In this document: one piece after another, positions 1-10,600 of the stretch
Position numbering within the stretch: position 1 is the first letter of the stretch
How the letters are laid out: every line of letters begins with the position of its first letter
Assembly: GCA_026936335.1 (NCBI GenBank)
Contig: JAPMXV010000044.1
Coordinates: 496,001 to 560,000, forward strand
Direction of reading: 5' to 3'
Source of the DNA: Mantamonas sphyraenae
Taxonomy: Eukaryota > CRuMs > Mantamonadidae
Length of the DNA: 64,000 nt
The notes under the pieces: generated by a model
The model's database searches: none
Told to the model about the DNA's origin: nothing
The model's input: only the letters and a program-made list of their open reading frames with translations
Position numbers and translations under genes: made by a program

Positions 1-589
1 CCTCAGCTTCCAGCTCGGCGACGTCACCGCAAGTGCCTCCTGGCTGACGCGATGCATCCAGCTGGCACGCACCAGCAACAACCAGCTGGTGGAGCTTCAG
101 GCCTGGCTTCGCCGTGCAATGCATCTCCTTGACGCAGGCAAGACGGAGGCAGCCTTGCGCGTCCTGGGAATTCTCGGCGGCCTCTGGGAGGCTGCCATTC
201 AGTACGACGAGACCCTACGGTACGATTGTGCCTACCTATTCTATTTGCAAACCATTGCGCAGGCCCAACTGCAGAATGGTGACCCAACAGCCGCCCTCAT
301 GCAGCTCGAGGTCCTGCTGAGCAACATCCGCTTCCAACACGACCTCGACGACGACGAGCTCCTGTGCCAGGTGTGTCGCACACAGCCAGACACGTTTGCT
401 GTGTGTGTGTACGAACAGTTTGTGCGCTGGCTCATCGCATTGGCCAAACGCGGCATGCTCCTCAGCAACAGCTTCAGTCTTGACACGGTGTTTGCCACTG
501 CTGACACGTCCATCCTGCCCCCCGGTCGCGCTCACGACCTTGCCCACTCGCTCATCAAGAAGTACAAAGTCAAGGCCACGGTGACGTGA
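1..589 (+). CDS. 3' end of an unidentified alpha-helical (TPR-like) protein
   Basis: The reading frame is open from the window edge (codons begin at base 2) to a TGA at 587-589, so only the last 195 or so residues are seen and the start lies outside. The visible part is helical, with alternating Leu/Ala-rich segments such as AWLRRAMHLLDAGKTEAALR and LQNGDPTAALMQLEVLL, which have the spacing of TPR-like helical pairs (small residues at Gly/Ala positions, NGDPTAAL turn). It ends in a basic KKYKVKATVT tail. There is no signal peptide or membrane helix in the visible part. I do not recognise the family; subunits of large assemblies with TPR-like solenoids are one possibility. It converges on the RasGEF gene with 35 bp between the stop codons, so the two 3' UTRs must overlap. 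Coding status is supported by the frame being open to the edge and by codon use like that of its neighbours. Confidence 0.7.
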   Translation, partial: LSFQLGDVTASASWLTRCIQLARTSNNQLVELQAWLRRAMHLLDAGKTEAALRVLGILGGLWEAAIQYDETLRYDCAYLFYLQTIAQAQLQNGDPTAALMQLEVLLSNIRFQHDLDDDELLCQVCRTQPDTFAVCVYEQFVRWLIALAKRGMLLSNSFSLDTVFATADTSILPPGRAHDLAHSLIKKYKVKATVT

Positions 590-624
590 ATGCCTCCGTC
601 CATTTTCTTCAATTTGCTTCTTTC

Positions 625-3600
625 TCATGCAATGTCTGTGCGCGACGAACCACGAGGTTCTCGCAGCAAACTCAGCGAGTACAGAGCATTTTCGTCGTAC
701 TGGGTCATGGATCCCAGCAGTTGAATCACCGTGGCGTTCTCCTTGAACGTATACTCAAGTTGTTGGTGCTTCTGCAAGCGCTGGATGACCTGATACACCA
801 GACGATGCTTCTGAAAGTTAATCATGCCTCCGATGGCCGAAGGGTTGCCCTCTTCAATGAAAGTCAGGTCGGACATATACAATCCGATGTACGGGAAGCA
901 GGGCTCGCCCTGGGCCTCGTCCACCGCTGTGCGCAGCGCAGCCCACGAATTGTTGGGCGACAGAAGCGCACGCATCACCTCCATGGTTTCCTTGCATCCG
1001 GTGTTGACCAGGTTGCGCGTGTGCTTCATGCGGTGCACGGCAGCCACTGTCAGGCCAGAATTCACAGCCATCACTCCCTGGTAGTTGCGCAGCGCAAGCA
1101 ATTCCTGTGCCACACCCACCCAGTGCGTGACGAGTGCCGCGCGGTCTTTCACATGCGCCTCTGACACAATCATCGATGCCACGCCGTTGCTAAATTGGTT
1201 GAAACGCTCAACCAGCAACGTCACATTTGGCGAACGGTGCTGTGTCTCCTTTTTGCTCCACGCCAGGTCCAACAGTTCCCGAGGCTTGATCCCCTGGAAC
1301 ACGACAAAGTCCCGCAGAGTGATCTGCCTGGCCAGTTCCTTTGGTGACGTTCCAATGATCAGCATGTTTACCGTCACGCCCTCGGTGCGCAACAGCGACG
1401 ACTCCTTCTGTACTGTCATCAGCAGCTCTTCGTCCTCTTCAGCATCCAAGAACACCCCGTCCTGCATCACATCCACGCCCTCCATGCTTGCATCCACTTC
1501 ATCCGTACTGCTGCTATCGTTCTTGCTACTGCTGCTGCTGCTGCTGCTGCTACCGCTGCCGTCGCCGCCGGTGCTGACGTTTGCGTTGGCGTCGGCGTTG
1601 GCGTTTGTGCCGCTGTCGCTCCGCTCCTCTGTGCTTTCGCTATCGTTGTTGCTCTCGACACCGTCGGCATTGTCGTCCCCATCCTCGTCTGTGCTCCCTC
1701 CCTCTTGCGCACTGAGAGCCAGAAGAGAGCGCGCGGTGGGCATGGCTCCACTTCCGATTCCAGACTCGAGCGAGCGCATCGTAACGCTGCGTCGTTCGGT
1801 TTCCTTCACTTCCAGCTCGGTGTCCCGCAGCAACTTGTGGAAACGCACAGAGTCGCCCCGACGCTTGGCAGTATTGTCCACATGAGCATCGAGGAATTTA
1901 CCCAGCTGCTGGCGCAGGAACGGGTTCTTGCGAAAGTCTGCGTATCCGATGGAAACCCAGGTGTACAGGACGTCCAACACGGTGTCTTGCACGGGCTTCA
2001 CGACGTCCTTTTGGTACTCCTCCAGAGTGCGACCCTCGAGCTCGAGCAACTCCTGCTCAGGTTCGGGTACCAGGTAGCGTTGCACAAGCTTGTCCAGCAG
2101 TGCTTTCGGAGTGGTGAACGAACGATATGTGGTGAGAAAGGCGTTGACAAATGTCAAATGCTCCTTGCGGTCCTCCTTGGACGCAGGTGTGGTCAGCCGC
2201 AACACCAGAACGTTAAGCGTGCCAGCACGCAGCACTCGTTCGCCAGATTCTGTTTCTTCCAGCATAATGGTGCGCCCATCCACTTCGTTGGTGTCCCACA
2301 GGCTGTCACTGTCGTCGCCGTCGATGGAGGGCGAAGAGGAGCCACGCAGGGCGTTCCTGGACAGGGTTGGCGTCTTGGCTCCCTCTGAATTGCTCTCGCC
2401 GTGGTAGTATTGCATGGTGCAGTCGATGAGACCGCTCATGCAGTCTACAAAAGCCTTGAGTGCTGCCACGAGGTTCATGAGCATCATGGGGTCGCCGACG
2501 CGCGCCAGCAGAGCGTTGACCTGCTCTTCCTCGGCCTCTGAAGAGAAGCTGGTCACGGAGCTACTGCGGGAGCGAAGTGAGCGGTCGCTGGCGACCGAGT
2601 TGCCACGCCCACGTCGTCCGCTTGCGCTTCTCGAACTCCCCCCTTCGGCAAGTCCGTCTTCGAAAGCGTCGTCGTTGCCGCTGCTTGCGCCGCCATTGTC
2701 ATCCAGGCCCTGGCTGCGAGGCGATTCGAGGTCGCCAGGGTCATTGGAGTCGATGGAGCCCTGTGAGGGCGAGTTGTGAAGGTTCAGCGCCCCGGTCAGC
2801 GAGCTGGAGCGGGCGCGCGTGGACACAGAGGCGATGGTGGTGCCTGTGGGAGTGGAAGTGTTTGCAGCAGTCGATGAGGACGAGGAGGACATGGTCATGG
2901 TGGTGCTGACACGTCGATCTCGCTCCTTGACAAGGTCGCGCACATGGCCAATGACGACGTTGGCTGCGGTTCGCACGTCGGTGCGGGCGCTCATCATGCG
3001 CTGCCTCCGCTCGGCCACGTTCTCGTTGCCCATTTGCTCCAGAGAAGTGATGGCCTCCTGTCGCAATTCCTTGGTCACGACACCGCTCTGTTTGAGAAGC
3101 GAATTCATGGCCACAAAGAAGCAGGTCATGTCCCAGCCGACGGGCGCATCCACACTGTCGTCGAGACCCGACAGGCTCGTGTCGTCTGCCAACAGGCTGA
3201 CGGAGCTGCAGATGGGCTTGTTGTCCAGGAGGGCGTCAATTAGGGCGAGAGTCTGGTCGACCACGGCGCGAATCGAGTCGTACACAGGCTGCTTGAATTG
3301 GCTGACCTGGTCACGCAGCTCGTGTGTAGAGGTGCGTGCGCTTTCGAGATCGTTTTCGGCCACGGTTTGCTGGCAGGCAATGGTGGTGGCGCGGAAGAAG
3401 CGACGCACGGCGGGACGGAAAGTCCGGGTGAGGTAGTTGGTGACGGAGTTTTGGCCCTCGACGCCTCCACGCGAGCCCGAAGGCTCAAGCTCAGGTACGT
3501 CCAGCACACCTCGCACAAACTTGACCAGCTCCTGTTCGAGCATCTCGATGCGGCCGTCCTCGAGAGTGAGCAAGTGTCGCAGCTGGTCCGAGTGCACTTG

Positions 3601-5129
3601 CTTGGCCACAGCCAGGCCCGCACGTTGCGACTTGCGCAGGGAGGCCTGCAGTTTGGGCAGGTCTTCCTCCACCTGGTCGGAGCTGATCTCAAAGGCTCGC
3701 AACAGGGCGCGTTCGCGCTCCTTGATCTCCCGGTGGCAAGCAAGCAACTTGTCCTGCTCCGTCATGGTGTACTGGGTCATCAGCGACCGCGCGGAGTTTT
3801 CCATGTGCGTCTTGGCATCGCGCAGCTGCTTCTTATAAAGAACTCCTGTGGGTGTAGGCCTCCGTGTTAGCGGACGACGTGTGCAAAACACAGAAATTGC
3901 GACCGCCGGTCCTCGCAGAGCGTCGCGTGTCCCGGAAAAAACCTGTTTCAACGCACCTTTGATGCTGCTGCGATGTTCAGTGGCGCCTTTGTTTGTGCCC
4001 AGGCCATCGGTCATGTCAAACATGGTCTGTGTGTAGTCGTGGGTGCTCTGTGGGCCGCAGGGCGTGCGTTGGTGAGCGTCAAAAACAGGGCGAGAGAGGA
4101 AAGGGGGGGCTCTTGAGGTACCTTCATCATGGTCGTAAACGCGGCCGTGGCGGCGAGAGAGCCCTGCAACACAGTCATTTGGGCATCGCTCTGCATCATA
4201 ACCTCGGCGCTCTCCTTGCTGGCAGCCATGAGTTGGTCCAGGGACACGAGGGACTCGCGGGCAGCGGTTTCGAGCTGCAGCAGCGCGGCAAAGAGCGAAT
4301 CGACACTTTTGGCATACTCGGCCGCAGCAGACGAGAGGCCACCTTGATCAAACATGACCGAGGGATCAAAGCCAGACGTCTGCAGGGTCGCCATGCTGGT
4401 GCTCATGGGCCTACGATTGCCACCGAGGGAGCGCAGGGAGCCCTTGCGGGAGGCCCGCAGCGAGCCGGACTCTGCAAGGTCCTCTTCCAGGCGCAGATGG
4501 GCGGGCGAGCCCCCGGGTCCACCGCTACTTGTGCTAGCTGGCGACGAAGAGTTGATGACGACCACGCCCCTGGGGCTTCCGGGTCCTGCGCTGCCGTCGC
4601 TGTCGATGGAGCTGCTCTTTCCGCGCCGGCTGCCAAGAAACGTGGGCTTCTTGGCAAACAGGTTGGACGCCGAGCCACCACCGTTGGACAGGCCGGGCGG
4701 ACGTGATGTGGAGTTGCTGCGAAAGCGCTGGAACTTGCTGTTGTTGGCGTTGCCCTCCTCCGCGTCGAACTCCGACGTGCGTTGCGAGGGCACGCTTTCG
4801 ACGCTCGGCGACTTGCGCATGGTGCGTGTCACACCTTGCTCGCCTTCCACGAGGTTGCCCGAGCTATGACTGAGCGCGTTCAGTGCGCTGGCACGCTTCT
4901 GCGACTCTGGATTGGACATGGAGAAGCTGCTGCCGTTTCCGTTGCCTACAAATGGCTGCTGCGGCCTTTTGTCGTCCTCGTCCCCTTCGCTCGCATCTGT
5001 GTCGGTGCTCCCTTGCGAACGACCAGCCTTTAGTTTGGACATGAAGCCCCGCTTGGACTTCTTGGCGTCCTCCGAATTGTCAGACGACGAGCTGGATCGG
5101 AACAGAGAGCGGCGTTTGGAGCTGGACAT
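625..5129 (-). CDS. Ras guanine-nucleotide exchange factor (REM + CDC25), three exons
   Basis: Predicted to load GTP onto a Ras-family GTPase. Inferred exons on the minus strand are 5129-4122, 4026-3957 and 3845-625, with introns starting GTACCT and GTGCGT and ending CAG; phases join exactly and give 1,432 residues. The start MSSSKRRSLFRS is the first Met of a Ser/Lys-rich N-terminus. Residues about 1-250 are disordered; about 250-560 are long charged helices that could form a BAR/IMD-like or coiled-coil region (inference). A Ser/Thr-rich stretch follows. The REM domain lies at about 880-1010 (LTFVNAFLTTYRSFTTPKAL) and the CDC25 domain at about 1185-1425. The latter includes the family signature PYIGLYMSDLTFIEEGNP followed by INFQKHR. 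Ser- and Asn/Asp-rich repeats, partly coded by a CTG/CAG microsatellite near 1529-1552, separate REM from CDC25. The second intron (3956-3846, 111 nt) is a multiple of three without stops. The exchange activity call is strong; the particular Ras partner cannot be told. Confidence 0.88.
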
Positions 5130-5199
5130 CTTGGTTGCGCGGCACTGCGCGAGGCGAAATTGAACTGGTTTGGCCCCGGAGCTGGAGAGGTCGGCGACC
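5130..5199. promoter_or_regulatory. Head-to-head promoter between RasGEF and the small unknown gene
   Basis: Only 70 bp separate the RasGEF start codon (5129, minus) from the start codon of the plus-strand gene at 5200. Both 5' UTRs and any shared core promoter must lie here or reach into the opposite gene. I see no TATA box. Confidence 0.4.
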
Positions 5200-6151
5200 A
5201 TGGACACCAATCGAATCACTTCCAGCGTTGGCCACGGCAAACTCTCACTGCGGCATCTCGGCTGTTCGCCAGCCGGGCCAGTGTTTCCAGAACGAATGAG
5301 CCGCAAGGGAGTGCTGGACAGCATCATCGAGCCCATCAAGAAGTAAGAGCGTGTGTATGCGTGTGTGTGTGCATGCGTCTTGCACAACCATACGCTCTGT
5401 GCAAAGATTTGGAGAACGATTCGCGGTCTGAATCCGGCCATGCGCTGACACTCACCGTTCACCCGCTCGCGTTCCCCCTGGCCACGTTCCAACCACCCGG
5501 CTTTGTGCACCTCACCTCACTTCCGCCTGAATCCTGCAAAGACGTGTGCTTCTCAACGTGGAGGCTGTCGACGCCATTCCCAGCACATCATACCGCTCGC
5601 CCAAGCCTTAGTACGTGAGAGGGCTTCCGCCTTGGCGCCGCTTCCTCGGTCGCCTTTCCCCAGCCTGCCCACCTTCCCCTGCATCTTCCCACGTCTTGCT
5701 TCGGCCGTACAACGGTGCTGGCCTTTGCCGTGATTATCCAAACACGTCAAGGGCCCCAAGTCGGCTTGCGTGTGGGCCCTGTGTGCGCGACGGCGGCGTC
5801 TGACTCGCATCGTACACCCGCTCCTGCACCCACAGCGAGGTGTCCAAGCCTCTGTACGGCCCCAGCCAGAACTCATCGCTTGCAGCCAACCGCTACCATG
5901 TGCGTGATAGCCGACGCATCGTCGAGCGACCCATCGTCATGTCCCTGGACAACCTCGACGGAAAGGCCAGCTCCCAGGAGAATGCCGAGGGTGAGAGTGT
6001 ACCCGCAGACCAGCACGAGTTTGACGGCGCTGCTGACCTCAGCGGGCACACGCCAGCCTTTGTCAACACCGACCTCACTGAGCTCCTGTCCTCCAACTTG
6101 CCTCCCGTACCTGGCACAAACCCCATGGCCCTGTTCCGCTCCGCAGAGTGA
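5200..6151 (+). CDS. Unknown 175-residue soluble protein, three exons
   Basis: Exons 5200-5342, 5542-5610 and 5836-6151 join in phase (introns GTAAGA..AAAG and GTACGT..CACAG) to give 175 residues from MDTNRITSS to a TGA at 6149-6151. The frame is supported by phase agreement across both junctions and by consensus splice sites. The product has no signal peptide, no membrane helix and no domain I recognise. It is basic and Ser/Pro-rich in the first half (SMRK-type basic patch, then YRSPKPYEVSKPLYGPSQ, which contains two Pro-Tyr-like repeats) and acidic in the second half, ending NLPPVPGTNPMALFRSAE. It may be a small adaptor or regulatory protein, but nothing in the sequence proves this. It is divergent from RasGEF (70 bp) and convergent with the P2X gene (77 bp between stops). 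The exact first exon depends on the ATG at 5200; an in-frame ATG a little downstream (MSRKGVLDS) is an alternative. Confidence 0.6.
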
Positions 6152-6228
6152 TCCATGTGCATGTACGACGTCCACACAACAAAAAGAATCCATTTCATCA
6201 TCCTCTTTGCTCATTGCCTGCACTCTCG

Positions 6229-7613
6229 CTACGACTTGAACGCGGGGTCACGCACCTCCCGATCGGGCTGGTACTTCTGCCGAAACGAGCCGTAGTTCTT
6301 GTTGGCCTTGCCCGCCACAAACGGGTCATACTCCTCGTCTTCATCCTCATCTGCCTGCACCAGCCCCTCGCGCAGATCGGAAAAGTCCACCGTCTGCTGA
6401 TACTTGTAGTTCTGGTAGTGCACCCGCTCGGGCATCAGTTTCAGCGCAATTGCGTCCACAATTGCCGTCGCCACGCTCAGCAATGCCATTCCAGACACAA
6501 ACTGCAGCAGCGTGGTCTGCACATCCGGCCAACCCAGCTGTCCAGACATCAGAAACACCACACGCACGCCGTGACGGTTCAGCACAATCCGTTCTCCCGG
6601 GTAGTCCTTGTACAACACCTGTTCCACCTTGTACTCAGCCCCAGGAATGATGCTCAGATCGTAGGTGTAGTTCACCTTGCGAAAGTCGTACGTCAGCTCG
6701 TTCGTATAGATGATTTCAAACACCACAACAATTCCGTCGTACCGGTTCGTGGAATTGCCCGGATTGCTCGTCGACGACGCGTCCAGGTCGATCTTTCCAC
6801 TTTCCAAAAGCTTGCCAAGCGAAAAAATATCTCCCTTCAGGATTCCCAGCCTGCACTTGTTGTCCTTGTCGTCATCACACAACTCGATCGCGTCGCCGTC
6901 CTCGTTCCGCAGCACGCCTGTCATGTTACGCATGTTGGCATGAACTCCGATGGTGCGAGTGCGCACTGCGTGGTCAACCATAATCGTGTACGACTCGATG
7001 TCCGCCAAATACAGCTCGGGCCCGGCGATTTTGGGGAACCGGCAGGTTGGGTCCTCCCTCGAACAGTTGATGTTCTGTCTGGCTTCCTGCACACGCGTTG
7101 CTATGAACATCGATTGTTCCTCTTCCTCCGGATACAACGCGTCCAGTTCGTCCCAATATTGGCACGGCAAAGGGTTCGCTTTCGCCGCCGGGTTGCGCGA
7201 GCAGTAATTGAACGTATCCGGCTGTGCGAAATGCTTCGGCGACTTGAGACTCGATCGAATCGTGCCAATAGGACCCTCTCCTGCGCATGCGCGTCATGTC
7301 AGCTCGGTTTCACCTCCCAAACGCGACATTCCCCGCGACGGCGTGGATTTCGGCGCGCGACCGGCCTCGTTCGCCCGCCGCTCACACGCGCGCACTCACG
7401 TTTCAAAAACCCCCTTCGCAAAAACAGCACCACACCGATGATGTAGAACGTAATCAGCAACTGAAAGACATAGTGCAAGATGCCCAGCCGCCGGTCTTTG
7501 ATGCTCACAAACTTGATCGTCTTGTACGCAAAGATCTCGTCTGGATCATGATGCTGGAAGAACTTGCGGCACGGTCGACAAGGATCCAGGTCCTGAAACA
7601 CGCCAAACACCAT
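6229..7613 (-). CDS. P2X: P2X-type ATP-gated cation channel
   Basis: Two exons (7613-7400 and 7280-6229; intron GTGAGT..GCAG) give 421 residues with the P2X plan: short cytoplasmic N-terminus, TM1 at about 44-66, large ectodomain, TM2 at about 327-351, short C-terminus. The N-terminal YKTIK (30-34) is the conserved YxTxK motif, followed by IKDRRLG as in animal receptors. TM2 keeps the family's Asp in VATAIVDAIAL (about residue 347), and YQNYK (360-364) matches the C-terminal YxxxK trafficking motif. A CRLG segment near residue 214 resembles the ectodomain FRLG core. About six ectodomain Cys are visible, against ten in vertebrate receptors, so the disulphide pattern must differ, as in other protist P2X proteins. 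P2X channels are trimers gated by extracellular ATP at the surface, or sit in contractile-vacuole or other internal membranes in some protists. The next gene upstream on this strand ends only 61 bp before the start codon. Confidence 0.9.
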
Positions 7614-7674
7614 GGAGAAACGGAAGAGACGGGCTGGCTACCCTGGCGCGAATCGACAATCGTGCATTCTTTCC

Positions 7675-10600
7675 TCACCGCCTGTCCACAGGGTACACCA
7701 CAATCCCCTCGTCGGACATCTTCAATGCAATGCGTGCACTGCTACTGCGACGCATGCCCTTCTCTCCGGTCGACGATGATGCCTTGCGGGAACGAACGGA
7801 CGACGACCGCCGCATCCCCTTTTCACTCCCCACGCTACTGTTGCTCGTGCTACGCGTCATGCTTCGGTTCGAAGGCTTGCGTTTGAGCGATTCTCGTCGC
7901 TCACTCATTCGCCGATCGTCCACGGACAGCGAATTCGTCGAGGTCAACGCCGCTGCCGCCGCTGCTGCCGCCAGATCCTCCTCTGTCAGCTCCCCGTCTC
8001 CTCCTCCTCCTTCTTGCGCCTTGAGCATGCCCATGCTCATCAGAGACACCATTTCCTCGCTAAACTGCAATCGCCGCGCTTCGCCAAAGAGCATGTGGTC
8101 CGCAATTAGCCCCATGCCTCCAGCCCTGTTGTCCTCGCCCCGCACATGTTTCACCACCGCCTCTGAGCACAGAATCTCGCCTCTTGCTGCGTTGGTCATC
8201 ATCGCTTCCATCACTCGCACTCCAAACCCGTGCACCTGGAAACTCGGCTGCGGGGATTGGAACAGTCCAACATGGCATGGGCTCGCGTGCATCACCACAG
8301 ACACGTTGAACGCAGTCTTTGTCGACAAGCCTGGAATTTGCTGTTTGCGCAGGCGTCTGCACACCTCCTGGATGCGTTTCGCTGCAAGAACCGCCGACAG
8401 ACACATCATTGCCCCGCTCAGCTCAAAGTACGGCGGTCCAAACACGCACCACACTCGGTTGTCTGCGCTGCTTACCACCACGCCCTCCTTTTCGTGCACA
8501 ATCTCCTGCACCACACTCGCAAACACCTCGTTCATCCGATGTGCCGCTGCCGGGTTCTTGGACAGTCTGCCCATGCGTTTGCTCTCCGTACTCCCAAAGT
8601 GAAAGCTGCGCAGCTCCACCATCATGTTCACCACCGTCTTGCATCTGGGGAACAGTGTGTCCTCCATGTTGCTGTCCCGCATCAGCTCCTCCACAATGTC
8701 ACTCGGAAAGTGCCGAAACAGTTTCCCAAACGCTATCCCCGTCCGCGCGATCTGCTGGCCCACCTCATGCTTCCAGATGCGCAGAAACTCCGTCACCTCC
8801 ACATGGTGGAACGACGCCTTGGCCATGCTCCCACTGCCCTGCTGTTTCTCCCCTCCTCCGCCTGCCTGCTTGAAACTCGTACCGCGACTGGCCTCGTTCT
8901 CGTCGCTCTCCTCCTCCCCCTTGTTGCCGTTGCTGCTCTTGTTCTGCGTCTCCTTTCCCTTCTCACCCTCTCCTTTGCTTCCGCCACTGCTGCTCCCTCC
9001 CAATCCCTTGACCTCCTCCCCGTCACCGTTCCCTTCCCCGCCTCCTTCCCCTTCCCCATCCTCTTCGCCTCCTTTCTTGCCATGCTTCACATCCGCCACC
9101 TCCATCACAAGCTTTCCGCGCACAGCTCCGCTCTTGTACGTGCCTCTGTCCTGATCACGTCTCTGCAGCACCAGCAGCGCATTTGTTAGTTCGTTGTTGC
9201 CCACGTTGAAGGGCATGTGGTGCATGTGCTTGCTGCTGTCGTTGCTTGTGTTCTCCAGCCCAAAGCGCTTGCGCACCGCGTCGACGTGCTTGGGTTTGGT
9301 CATTGCCACCCACTGCGAGCGTGCCACCACAATCCCTGGTTCCGTGGGCCTCATGTCGTTCAGCGAGTTGCGTGTCACCGTCCCGTTGCGCAGCGCCACG
9401 TAGTGCAACACCACTCCCTCTTCCGCCTCCTCATTCTCCAACGACGCTCCACTCTCCAGCAGCGACTGGATGCGCCGCCCTCGCGATCCTGGTCTTCCCG
9501 TGCCCACCGTGCTTCCACGCCGGCCAGTCGTCCCGTTGTTCGTTTGCTCCTCGTCGCTTTTCAGGCCATGCAACCGCAACACCGTCTCAAATTCCGACCC
9601 GCCCCCTTCTGCGCCCGGGTCTTGCGAACGGAAGCTGCTCCCACGAGCGTCGCTCTCCTCCTTGCCCGACTTGCGCCTTCCGGCCTTGCGTTGATCCTTG
9701 TCTTCAGCCTTGGACGACGGACTGCCTGCCAGGTCTCCATCTTGCTCGTCATCATCATCATCCTCAGCCGTCGAGTCTGTGATCCGCAGCTCATCCAGCA
9801 TGGTTGCCATGCTCACTCTCGTGCGTGTTCGCGTGTCCATGTCCGTCACACTCACACTGTGCCGCCTGGAGTTGGCTTGACGAGCCAAACGGGCCTGAGC
9901 GGGCGAAACAAGCACACTGTTGTTGTTGCTGCTACTGCTGCTGCTGCTGCTGCTTGCTCCACCTCGGCTTCCCTGCACCGTAACTCGCGGCGACAACAAC
10001 GCGTTCATGTGAGTACTCTTGGATCCGTCCCGAAAACCATTTTGCGGCTGCACAGACAACCTTCGTCCTGCTTGACCGCCCACCAACGACTGGTGACGGC
10101 TTTGCAGTTTTCCCTCAATCGGGTCGTTCAGCAACTCGCTCATGGGATTGTGCACCTCGCCGTCAACACCCCCAGGCAGCAGGTCGAACATGTGTCGCCG
10201 ATCGTCGTCCAGTACGTACACAAACAGGCACGAGCTGACCCCCATTTCGGCACACATCAACTGCAATGACGCAATGATGCCGTTCTGCAGCCGTTCCAGA
10301 TTCATCGGCGTCACAAACTCGCGCACAATCCTCGTGCGAAGCCCGCTCAGTCGTCGTTTGCGAGCCAGCATGCGCATGGTCTCGGACGTACTCACGGCGT
10401 GACACCATTCCCGAAGGAGCACGGGAAGCACGTTGGAAATCTGCATACTCTGCGTGTCATGCACGGTGTGTCCTTCCAGACTCATCTTCCGCCGCGATCG
10501 GCGCGACCGACGTTCCTCCGCCTGAAACGTGAAATTGGATGGCAGAAGCAACGAGTTCAGCTGCTCCGCACGCTCTTGGCCTGCTTCCAGCTCCGGCAAC

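Noticed and set aside
6148-7446. A 432-residue plus-strand open frame
   Set aside because: It is antisense to the P2X gene and its intron; the minus-strand product has clear P2X motifs.
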